Both the position numbers and the translations under genes were made by a program. The notes beneath the pieces are model-generated. The model had not been told where the DNA came from. It made no database searches and was given only the letters and a program-made list of their open reading frames with translations. A stretch of DNA of 64,000 nucleotides. Origin: Micromonospora wenchangensis (lineage in GTDB: Bacteria; Actinomycetota; Actinomycetes; Mycobacteriales; Micromonosporaceae). Shown one piece after another: positions 16,803-23,854 of the stretch (position 1 is the first letter of the stretch; the number at the start of each line of letters is the position of its first letter). The stretch is taken from assembly GCF_002210435.1 (NCBI RefSeq), contig NZ_MZMV01000035.1:1-64000 (forward strand), given 5' to 3'.

Positions 16803-17641
16803 GACTTGACGGCGCCTTCCATGATGCCGCCGATGATCTGGCGGCCGAACACGATGAACACGATCACCAGCGGCACGGTGCCGATGGCGGTCGCGGCGAA
16901 CACCTGCGAGTAGTCGGTGTAGTAGGCGTACGACAGGAACGCCAGCGACACCTGCAGGGTCGGGTTCTCGGGGGTGAGCACGGCGTACGGCCAGAGGTAG
17001 GAGTTCCAGGTCTCCATGAAGGTGAGCAGGCCGAGCACGGCCGCGGCGGGGCGCAGCGCCGGCAGCACGATGTTCCAGAAGATCCGGAAGGTGCTGGCGC
17101 CGTCGACCCGACCCGCCTCGATCAGCTCGTCGGAGATGGCCTGGATGGCGTACTGCCGCATCATGAACACGCCGAAGGCGCTGACCAGGAAGGGCACGGT
17201 CACCGCGTAGAGGGTGTCGTACCAGCCGAGGTCCTGGATCATGCCCCAGAGCGGGATCAGGCCGAGCTGGGTCGGGATCATCATGGTCACGATGATCGTC
17301 AGCAGCAGGGCGTTGCGGCCCCGGAACCGCAGCTTGGCGAAGGCGAAGCCGGCCAGCGACCCGGTGATCACCACGGAGACGGTCACCACCGCGGAGACGA
17401 TCACCGAGTTGAGCAGGCCGGTGAGGAAGTTCGCCGCCGGGTTGTCGAGCACCCGGCCGAAGTTCGCGCCGAACTCGCCGGCCGGGGTGAACGGCGGCGG
17501 CACGTCGTTGATCTGGTCGAGGCTACGGGTGGCGATGACCACCATGTAGTAGAACGGGTAGACCGAGAAGAGCACCGCGACGACGAGCGCGATGTAGAGC
17601 AGCGGACTGGTGCGCCAGAGGCGCTGGGATGCCTTGTTCAC
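16799..17641 (-). CDS. cebG: Cellobiose ABC transporter permease CebG
   Basis: 280-aa inner-membrane permease of the MalG family with six predicted helices, beginning with LLYIALVVAVLFSVYPFYY. The EAA loop that docks the ATPase is clear: DELIEAGRVDGASTFRIFW. It pairs with CebF. No ATPase gene is present in the operon; in actinomycetes the shared ATPase MsiK, encoded elsewhere, energises such transporters. GTG start; 10 bp after cebF. Confidence 0.93.
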   Translation of the reverse strand: MNKASQRLWRTSPLLYIALVVAVLFSVYPFYYMVVIATRSLDQINDVPPPFTPAGEFGANFGRVLDNPAANFLTGLLNSVIVSAVVTVSVVITGSLAGFAFAKLRFRGRNALLLTIIVTMMIPTQLGLIPLWGMIQDLGWYDTLYAVTVPFLVSAFGVFMMRQYAIQAISDELIEAGRVDGASTFRIFWNIVLPALRPAAAVLGLLTFMETWNSYLWPYAVLTPENPTLQVSLAFLSYAYYTDYSQVFAATAIGTVPLVIVFIVFGRQIIGGIMEGAVKS

Positions 17642-17651
17642 GGCGCGGTCC

Positions 17652-18620
17652 TCACTTCACCGAACGGCGGACGAGCAGGAAGTTCACCAGCGAGACCAGG
17701 GCGATCATGACGAACATGGCCCAGGCCACCGCGGCGCCGTAGCCGGCGGAGCTGAGGTTCTCGATACCGAGTTCGTACATGTACATCGCCAGCGTCTGGA
17801 ACTCGCGCTGGTCGCCACCGATGATGTTGCCGTTGCCGAAGACCAGCGGCTCGGTGAAGAGCTGGAGCCCACCGATGGTGGACAGGGTGACCACGAAGAC
17901 GAAGGTGGGGGTCAGCATCGGCAGGGTGATCCGCCAGAACTGCTTCCACTGGTTCGCGCCGTCGATCGCGGCGGCCTCGTAGAGGTCCTTCGGGATGGCC
18001 TGCATGCCGGCCAGCAGGATCAGCGTGTTGTAGCCGGTCCACCGCCAGTTGACCATGGAGGCGATGGCCGTCCAGGAACTCCACTTCTGGGCGTCCCAGT
18101 CGACCGCGTCGACGCCGAACAGGCTGAGCATCCAGTTGATCAGACCGAAGTCGCGCTGGAAGAGCATCCCGAACACGATCGCCACCGCGGCGACGGACAC
18201 CACGTTGGGCATGAAGATGGCCATCCGGAACAGCGTCCGGGCCCGCAGGAAGGTGCGGTTGAGCATGGTGGCCAGGAACAGCGCCAGGAGCAACTGCGGG
18301 ATCGTCGACAGGATGAAGATGCCGAACGTGTTGATCGTGGCGTTCCAGAAGTACTCGTCGGTGAACAGCCGGGTGTAGTTGTCGAACCCGATGAAGCTGT
18401 GGTCGCCGATGAGGTCCCAGTCGTGCAGCGACATCCACGCGGTACGCAGCATCGGGTAGAACCCGAAGATGCCGAAGACCACGAAGAACGGCGCGATGTA
18501 GAGGTAGGGCGAGAGCTTCAGGTCGAGGCGGTTCAGGGTGATCGCCCGGCTGCGCCGCCGGGGAGGTGTGGGGGGTGGGGCGCTGGGCGACGGCGGCGCC
18601 GTCGTGGCCGAGAGGCTCAT
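17652..18620 (-). CDS. cebF: Cellobiose ABC transporter permease CebF
   Basis: 322-aa MalF-family permease. A Pro/Ser-rich cytosolic N-terminus (to about 30) is followed by six helices, the first being YLYIAPFFVVFGIFGFYP. EAA loop: DLYEAAAIDGANQWKQFW. ATG 18620 follows AAAGGA; the frame upstream of it is not conserved. It lies between cebE and cebG, separated from cebE by 115 bp that contain a hairpin. Confidence 0.93.
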   Translation of the reverse strand: MSLSATTAPPSPSAPPPTPPRRRSRAITLNRLDLKLSPYLYIAPFFVVFGIFGFYPMLRTAWMSLHDWDLIGDHSFIGFDNYTRLFTDEYFWNATINTFGIFILSTIPQLLLALFLATMLNRTFLRARTLFRMAIFMPNVVSVAAVAIVFGMLFQRDFGLINWMLSLFGVDAVDWDAQKWSSWTAIASMVNWRWTGYNTLILLAGMQAIPKDLYEAAAIDGANQWKQFWRITLPMLTPTFVFVVTLSTIGGLQLFTEPLVFGNGNIIGGDQREFQTLAMYMYELGIENLSSAGYGAAVAWAMFVMIALVSLVNFLLVRRSVK

Positions 18621-18685
18621 GCGGGGTCCTTTCCCGGCTCCGGCGGGGCCGGTGAGGCGGGCGGTACGTGGAACGGGACGCCATT

Positions 18686-18716
18686 GGTGGCGCCCGGGAC
18701 ATGCCCGGACGCCACC
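18686..18716 (-). terminator. Intercistronic hairpin between cebE and cebF
   Basis: GGTGGCGCCCGGG (18686-18698) pairs with 18704-18716 over 13 bp with one mismatch and a five-base loop, 20 bp after the cebE stop. Such hairpins between a binding-protein gene and its permease genes usually act as partial terminators or 3' stabilisers, giving more binding protein than permease. Confidence 0.6.
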
Positions 18717-18735
18717 GCCGGTGGTGGTGCAGTGA

Positions 18736-20028
18736 TCAGAAGGCGCCCTGGGTCTTGGCGTCCTTGAGGAACTGCTCCCAGGCCTTGTCCTTGGGGGACT
18801 GCCCGTTCTCGTACGAGCGCAGGGCCGGCTCGAACGCGTTCTCCTTGATCGCCTGGTGCTTCGGGCCGAGGTGCAGCGGCTGGATCTTCTCGACGCTCTC
18901 ACCGAAGATCTTGCCGGTCGGCGCGCCGCTGAAGTACTCGTTGGTGTAGCCGGTGAACTCCGGGTTCTTCAGCGCCTCGAGGTTGGTCGGCAGCGGGCCC
19001 TTGAGCTTGAACGCCTCGACCTGGCTCTTCGCGTTGGTCAGGTACTCGGCGAGCTTGGCCGCCTCCTTGGGGTACTTGCTCTGGGCCGGCACGGCGAGCC
19101 AGGAGCCGCCCCAGTTGCCCGCGCCGCCGGGAACCGGCGCCAGGTCCCACTTGCCCTTGTTCTCCGGGCCGGAGTTGTCGGCGACGATACCGAGCATCCA
19201 CGACGGGCAGAAGGTGGCCGCGAAGGTGCCCTGCTTGAAGCCGGCCGACCACTCGGGCGACCAGGTGGCGCTCTTCGCGGAGATCTTCGCGTCGGACATC
19301 GCGACCGCGGTGTCCCACGCGGTCTTCACCGCGGCGCTCTTGTCGGCGATGACGTTGTCCTCCTTGTCGTAGAACAGGTCACCGCCCTGCTGCACCATGA
19401 CCGCGCTGGCGGCGGTGGTGGCCGAGTCGATCAGGCCCTTGTTGGTGGCCGCGCGGTACTTCTTGCCGGTCTCGATGAAGGCGTTCCAGTCCGGCCAGAG
19501 CGCCGCCACCTGGTCCCGCTCGGTCGGCAGCCCGGCCGCGGCGAACAGGTCCTTGCGGTAGCAGACGCCGAGGCTGCCGACGTCGGTCGGCAGGCCGATC
19601 AGCCGGCCGTCCGCCGCCTTGCCCAGCTCCCACTTCCACGGCAGGTATTCCTTGCTGTGGTCGGCGATCAGCGGGGTCAGGTCGGCCCAGTTCGCGGGGT
19701 TGGTCTTGAACTCGTTGAGGATGCCCTCTTCGAGCGCGGTCACGTCCGCCGCGCCCTTGCCGGTGGCCAGCGCCCGGACCACCTTCGGCCGGTACTCGTT
19801 GAGCTGCGCGGTCTTGCGCAGCTCGACCTTGATGCCGGTGTCCTTCTCGTACTGCTTGACGATCTCGTCGTATCCGAACTCACCGAAGGTGTCGACGACC
19901 AGCTTGCTGGGCTTGCCGCCGGCCTCCTTCGGCTCGTCGTCCTTGCCGCAGGCCGCGAGACCGCCGATGGCGGTTACTGCGGCCAGGGCGGCGACCGCGA
20001 ACCGGTTACGCCGCGTGGTGACGCTCAT
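18736..20028 (-). CDS. cebE: Cellobiose-binding lipoprotein CebE
   Basis: 430-aa extracellular solute-binding lipoprotein (family 1). The signal peptide ends in the lipobox LAAC with lipidated C27. The mature part has the usual N-lobe opening (KLVVDTFGEFGYDEIVKQYE) and the ligand-cleft WAD and PTDVGSLGVCYRKDLF segments. It binds cellobiose/cellotriose outside the membrane and delivers them to CebF/CebG. ATG 20028 has AAGGGG upstream. First gene of the operon; two CebR boxes lie 126-192 bp upstream. Confidence 0.93.
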   Translation of the reverse strand: MSVTTRRNRFAVAALAAVTAIGGLAACGKDDEPKEAGGKPSKLVVDTFGEFGYDEIVKQYEKDTGIKVELRKTAQLNEYRPKVVRALATGKGAADVTALEEGILNEFKTNPANWADLTPLIADHSKEYLPWKWELGKAADGRLIGLPTDVGSLGVCYRKDLFAAAGLPTERDQVAALWPDWNAFIETGKKYRAATNKGLIDSATTAASAVMVQQGGDLFYDKEDNVIADKSAAVKTAWDTAVAMSDAKISAKSATWSPEWSAGFKQGTFAATFCPSWMLGIVADNSGPENKGKWDLAPVPGGAGNWGGSWLAVPAQSKYPKEAAKLAEYLTNAKSQVEAFKLKGPLPTNLEALKNPEFTGYTNEYFSGAPTGKIFGESVEKIQPLHLGPKHQAIKENAFEPALRSYENGQSPKDKAWEQFLKDAKTQGAF

Positions 20029-20153
20029 CCTGACCCCTTTTCGATGGTGAGGCTGGGTGGTGTGTGGTGGGGGGTGCTGTCGCACGTCCCGGCCGGTCCG
20101 GCGGTGATCGCCGATCGGTCTGGGATGGTCGCGGGTGATCCGCGCCACGCCCT

Positions 20154-20167
20154 TGGGAACGCTCCCA
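20154..20167. promoter_or_regulatory. CebR-type operator O1 before cebE
   Basis: TGGGAACGCTCCCA, one base off the symmetrical CebR consensus. Its exact reverse complement forms O2 at 20207-20220. Confidence 0.85.
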
Positions 20168-20206
20168 TGAGATTGCCGGGAGGTGTCGGGGGTGTCAATA
20201 GACCGT

Positions 20207-20220
20207 TGGGAGCGTTCCCA
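20207..20220. promoter_or_regulatory. CebR-type operator O2 before cebE
   Basis: TGGGAGCGTTCCCA, the exact reverse complement of O1, with centres 53 bp (about five helical turns) apart, so two repressors would bind the same DNA face. Confidence 0.85.
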
Positions 20221-20279
20221 GATCGTTACCAGCTATCGCGTTTACCCCGCCTGATGTGATGACCCGGCGGGGACGCAGC

Positions 20280-20825
20280 TCAACAGAAGCGGCGCAGCAG
20301 GGTGGTCGCCCGCCCGGCGTCGAACGCCGTCGGGTCGTGCCCGGGGCCCGCCCAGTCCCGCATCGTGACATGCTCCGGATGGTGCGGATCGGCCAGCGCC
20401 GTCAGCAGCAGGAGCTGCCCGGCCGGGCCGCCGACCCCCTCCGGCGGGCAGGCCCGTGCCCCCTGCGGGCAGCTCGGGTAACGCTCGTCCGGGTCGGCGG
20501 CGAGGACGTCCTCCACCACCAGCTCGTGCTCCCACCAGTCGCCGAAGTCGTAGACGTAGCCGAACCGGCTGCCCTTGCCGGCCACCGCGTCCAGCCGGGT
20601 GTCCAGTTCGTCGCGCACCGCCGGCTCGGCGTCCGGGTCGGGCTCGCCGTACTGCACCCCGTCGATCTCGAACGCGTGCAGGTGGCAGTCCCGCCAGCCC
20701 ATCGCGTGCTGCACCACCCGGTGCAGCCGGTCGAGGGTGTAGCCGCCGGGCACCAGTACCCGCCGCCAGACCGACGGACGCACCCCGGTGAGGGACACCT
20801 TCAGCTGGAAGATCTGACGTGACAT
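20280..20825 (-). CDS. Plasmid pRiA4b ORF-3 family protein
   Basis: 181 aa with the full signature of this family: IFQLKVSLTGVRPSVWRRVLVP, TLDRLHRVVQHAMGW, HLHAFEIDGVQYG and FGYVYDFGDWWEHELVVED. Family members accompany IS1096-like elements and occur widely in actinobacterial chromosomes; the function is unknown. No transposase or inverted repeat is present here, so a resident gene is more likely. ATG 20825 follows GGAGGGGG. It diverges from the 39-aa gene at 20860; the intervening 34 bp hold that gene's -10 box. Confidence 0.85.
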   Translation of the reverse strand: MSRQIFQLKVSLTGVRPSVWRRVLVPGGYTLDRLHRVVQHAMGWRDCHLHAFEIDGVQYGEPDPDAEPAVRDELDTRLDAVAGKGSRFGYVYDFGDWWEHELVVEDVLAADPDERYPSCPQGARACPPEGVGGPAGQLLLLTALADPHHPEHVTMRDWAGPGHDPTAFDAGRATTLLRRFC

Positions 20826-20847
20826 GTTGCCCCCTCCACCCACCGCA

Positions 20848-20860
20848 TAGGCTGCCGGCA
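20848..20860 (+). promoter_or_regulatory. Leaderless promoter of the 39-aa cysteine-rich gene
   Basis: TAGGCT (20848-20853), six bases, then ATG 20860; no ribosome-binding site. This is the best -10 for the downstream reductase gene as well. Confidence 0.65.
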
Positions 20861-20979
20861 TGATCTGCCGAGCGTGCCGACAGCGGCGGCACGACGACTG
20901 CCCCGGCCGGAAGTGGTGCGACTGTCAGCACCGTACCCCCGCACCCACCCCTCCGGTCACCGGTCCGGCCGGCGAATGA
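20860..20979 (+). CDS. Small cysteine-rich protein, 39 aa
   Basis: Reading ATG 20860 to TGA 20979 gives MICRACRQRRHDDC, then GRKWCDCQHR and a Pro/Thr-rich tail: CxxC...C...CxC with several histidines, a likely zinc-ribbon-like metal site. Support for a real gene: a leaderless -10 box six bases upstream and an ATGA overlap with the reductase gene at 20976, which otherwise lacks a convincing translation start signal. Its function is unknown; it may be a coupling or regulatory leader peptide or a small zinc protein. Confidence 0.6.
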   Translation: MICRACRQRRHDDCPGRKWCDCQHRTPAPTPPVTGPAGE

Positions 20980-21761
20980 GCGTCGGAATCCCGATCCGGC
21001 GGATCTGGCCCACCCCCGCCGACGGCCCGCTGGACGACGCCGCGCTGACCGCGCTCTACGCCCGCGCCGACACCCCCCGGCTGCGGGTCAACTTCGTGTC
21101 CAGCGCGGACGGCGCGGTCACCCTGGACGGCTATTCCGCCGGCCTGTCCGGCGAGCCGGACAAGCGGGTCTTCGGCCTGCTCCGGATGCTCTGCGACGGG
21201 CTGCTGGTGGCCGCCGGCACGCTGCGTCACGAGGGCTACCGGGCGGTGCGGCTGAGCGCGGAACGCCGGGCCTGGCGGCGCGCACACGGCCTGGCCGAGT
21301 ACCCGACGCTGGTGGTGGTGTCCCGGTCGCTGCGGCTCGACCCGACCCAGGCCGCGTTCGCCGACGCGCCGGTGCGCCCGGTGGTGATGACCACCGGGAC
21401 GGCCGTCGCGCCGCCGGGCCTCGGCGACGCCGTCGACCTGGTCCGGGTCGGCCGGGACGACGTCGACCTCGCCGCCGGCCTGGCCGCGCTGCGCGAGCGG
21501 GGGCTGGGGCAACTGCTCTGCGAGGGCGGCCCGCACCTGTTCGGCGCGCTCACCGCCGCCGACCTCGTCGACGAACTCTGCGTCACCGTCGCCCCCCTGT
21601 TGGCCGGGGCCGGCCCGGGACGGATCACGGCCGGCCCGGCCAGCCCGCCCCGCCCGCTGCCGCTGCGGCACACGCTGGCCGCCGCCGACGGCGTACTCAT
21701 GCTGCGGTACGCCCGCGACGCGCCCGACGTCGGCCCCGCCGGGGCCGCGCCCGCCGGCTGA
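20976..21761 (+). CDS. RibD C-terminal-domain (pyrimidine reductase-like) protein
   Basis: 261 aa of the RibD-C/DHFR-like fold: RVNFVSSADGAVTLDGYS (substrate strand), DGLLVAAGTLRHEGY (NADPH loop), LLCEGGPHLFGAL (the conserved EGG motif) and DELCVTVAPLLAG. Such stand-alone domains reduce a pyrimidine intermediate in riboflavin synthesis or related pteridine/deazaflavin-like substrates; no deaminase domain or other rib genes are nearby, so the substrate is open. ATG 20976 overlaps the stop of the 39-aa ORF, hence translational coupling. Confidence 0.88.
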   Translation: MSVGIPIRRIWPTPADGPLDDAALTALYARADTPRLRVNFVSSADGAVTLDGYSAGLSGEPDKRVFGLLRMLCDGLLVAAGTLRHEGYRAVRLSAERRAWRRAHGLAEYPTLVVVSRSLRLDPTQAAFADAPVRPVVMTTGTAVAPPGLGDAVDLVRVGRDDVDLAAGLAALRERGLGQLLCEGGPHLFGALTAADLVDELCVTVAPLLAGAGPGRITAGPASPPRPLPLRHTLAAADGVLMLRYARDAPDVGPAGAAPAG

Positions 21762-21783
21762 ACGGTCGCCTCCCCCGGACGCG

Positions 21784-21827
21784 GCGCGGGGCGTGGGCCA
21801 CCAGGTCGGTGTGCCCACGCCCCGCGC
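21784..21827. terminator. Bidirectional terminator hairpin
   Basis: Perfect 15-bp stem (21784-21798 with 21813-21827), 14-base loop, between the convergent reductase and M4 protease genes. Confidence 0.85.
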
Positions 21828-21867
21828 GTTGGGACGTCCAGGGTCGGCGGGTCGACGCCGACCGGGG

Positions 21868-23412
21868 TCAGCTGACGCTCACGCCCGCCCAGGCGGCGGC
21901 GACCGCCTTGTACTCGGTGCTGGTCGCGCCGTACAGGTCGGTCGCGGCCGACAGGGTCGCCGTCCGGGCGCCCTTGTAGTTGGTGGTGGAGGTCATGTAG
22001 CGGGTCAGCGCCCGGTACCAGATCGCCCCGGCCTTGGTGTTGCCGATGCCGGCGACCGTGGTGCCGTTGCAGGTCGTGCTGGTGCCGTACGACGAGGTGC
22101 CGCTACCCACCGCGAGCAGGTAGAAGAAGTGGTTCGCCACACCCGAGGAGTAGTGCACGTCCAGGCCGCCCACCGAGCTGCTCCAGCAGTCCGCCGACTT
22201 GCCGTCCTTGGAGGGCTTGTCCATGTAGCGCAGCGGGGCGCCGGTGCTGCGCAGCTTCTCCCCGATCAGGTAGTCGCCCGGGTCCTTGGCGCTGGCCGCG
22301 TAGAACTCGACCAGGGTGCCGAAGATGTCGCTGGTGGCCTCGTTGAGGCCGCCCGACTCGCCGCTGTACCGCAGCCCGGCGGTGTTGCTGGTGACGCCGT
22401 GGGTCATCTCGTGCCCGGCCACGTCCAGCGAGGTCAGCGGGTACCAGCCGGAGCCGCCGTCGCCGTAGGTCATGCAGAAGCAGGAGTCCTGCCAGAAGGC
22501 GTTGGCGTAGTTGCTGCTGTAGTGCACCCGGCTGTACGCGCCGACACCGTCGTTGCGGATGCCGTTGCGGCCGTGCGCGCTCTTGTAGTAGTCCCAGGTC
22601 TTCTGCGCGCCGAAGGCGGCGTCGGCGGCGGCGGTCTGCCGGTTGCTCAGGGTGCCGTCGCCGAACACGTTGTTGGTGCTGGCGACCAGGGTGCCGGTGC
22701 CGATGGTCCGGCCGTTGAGGTCGTAGGTGCGGTGGTTGCCCCGGGCCGCATCGGTGAGCTGGTAGGTGCTGCCGGACTGGGTGCTGCCGACCGAGACCGT
22801 GCCGGAGTGGAAGGTGTTGCCGGTGCCCTCCCGCTGCACGCCCTCCCACGAGTCGCGGACCGCGCCGGTGGTGGCGTCCACCAGCACGTGCAGCTCGCTC
22901 GGGGTGCCGTCGGCGTGGGTGCCGGCCACCACCACCTCGTAGGCGAGGGCGGTCGCGGTCGCACCGGCGTCGAAGACCAGCTGCGCGCCCGCGACCGAGC
23001 GGCCGGTGGCGGTCGACGCGGCGAAGGCGATCTTGCCGGCGGCGGCCTCGCTGAGCTTGGCCTGCGGGGAGCGCTGCGGGGCGGCGGCGAGGCCGTGGGT
23101 GGCGCCGCGCCAGGAGTCGCCCTTGCCGAGGTGGACGACCACCTCGCCGCCGAGGACGGGCAGGCCGTCGGAGTAGCGGTTGAGCCGGACGTGCTCGGTG
23201 CCGTCGGCGTCGGTCACCACGTTGCGCGGGGTGAACGTCTGCCCGTCGGCGGCGAGGCCGGCACCGGAGTGGGCCTTGAGCTGGGCGACCGCGCGGGTGA
23301 ACGGGTCGGCGGAGGGGCCGGCGGGCGCGGCGGTGGCCGCGGTGGGCACCGTGACGGCGGTGGCCAGGAGAGCGGCCGTGGCGAGGCCGCTCAGCAGGGG
23401 GGTTCGGCGCAT
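21868..23412 (-). CDS. Secreted M4 family (thermolysin-like) zinc metalloprotease
   Basis: 514-aa preproenzyme. Signal peptide about 1-29 (ending TAATAAPA), an FTP/PepSY-type propeptide, then the M4 catalytic domain with the zinc motif HEMTH and the third ligand in GGLNEATSD, plus DVHYSSGVANHFFY carrying the catalytic histidine region. It acts outside the cell after self-cleavage of the propeptide. ATG 23412 has GGAGG about ten bases upstream; the longer frame to 23478 lacks conservation. Transcribed alone, divergent from the herA operon. Confidence 0.94.
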   Translation of the reverse strand: MRRTPLLSGLATAALLATAVTVPTAATAAPAGPSADPFTRAVAQLKAHSGAGLAADGQTFTPRNVVTDADGTEHVRLNRYSDGLPVLGGEVVVHLGKGDSWRGATHGLAAAPQRSPQAKLSEAAAGKIAFAASTATGRSVAGAQLVFDAGATATALAYEVVVAGTHADGTPSELHVLVDATTGAVRDSWEGVQREGTGNTFHSGTVSVGSTQSGSTYQLTDAARGNHRTYDLNGRTIGTGTLVASTNNVFGDGTLSNRQTAAADAAFGAQKTWDYYKSAHGRNGIRNDGVGAYSRVHYSSNYANAFWQDSCFCMTYGDGGSGWYPLTSLDVAGHEMTHGVTSNTAGLRYSGESGGLNEATSDIFGTLVEFYAASAKDPGDYLIGEKLRSTGAPLRYMDKPSKDGKSADCWSSSVGGLDVHYSSGVANHFFYLLAVGSGTSSYGTSTTCNGTTVAGIGNTKAGAIWYRALTRYMTSTTNYKGARTATLSAATDLYGATSTEYKAVAAAWAGVSVS

Positions 23413-23854
23413 GGGGGTTCTGCCTCCACAGGGACAGTCGGGGGGGTGCCGACTGACGGCGGCCCGCCGGTCATTCACCGTGGGCCGGTCACGTGTCCGC
23501 AGGTTACGGACGTGACGACCGGCACCGAAGGAAGAAGATCCTCGATGTCGGCTGTGGCTATTCTGAGCCCAACCGGTCGGTTTCTGTCACGCCCTGCGCG
23601 GGGATTTTTTTCTCCGGATTCCCGCCGAGTCCGCCACCTGCGCAAACACCACCGCCGCGCGGGAAAAAGTCGACCGATGGTGATCACACCGTCCCTTGCG
23701 GTCACCGAATCGGCGGCGACGACGGCGGTCGGCCGGACGTCGACGACGGCCCGCCGGTGGCGTCCGCCGCGTCGCGTGGCAACCTGTCGCACTCCTCGGG
23801 CAGGATGCAGGGCGTGCGCCCTGACCGAGACGACCAGCTGACCGGAGCCCGCGG
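23413..23854. other. 442-bp divergent intergenic region, M4 protease / herA operon
   Basis: No gene is seen. It has the only run of seven T in the window (23605-23611), preceded by CCCTGCGCGGGG, and a G/A-rich stretch near 23660; base composition is clearly lower in GC than its neighbours. An inverted repeat GTCCG-N7-CGGAC lies at 23495-23511. It must carry the promoters of the protease and of herA, but no convincing -35/-10 pair was found for either. Confidence 0.5.

Noticed and set aside
20280..20825. Insertion-sequence remnant because of the pRiA4b ORF-3 family
   Set aside because: No transposase, terminal inverted repeats or target duplication around it.
23491..23514. Operator GTCCG-N7-CGGAC upstream of the M4 protease
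   Set aside because: Short arms that arise often by chance at this GC, and no second copy; kept only as a note in the gap entry.
21793..23841. 682-codon plus-strand open frame
   Set aside because: Antisense to the M4 protease with HEMTH and GGLNEATSD; shadow frame.
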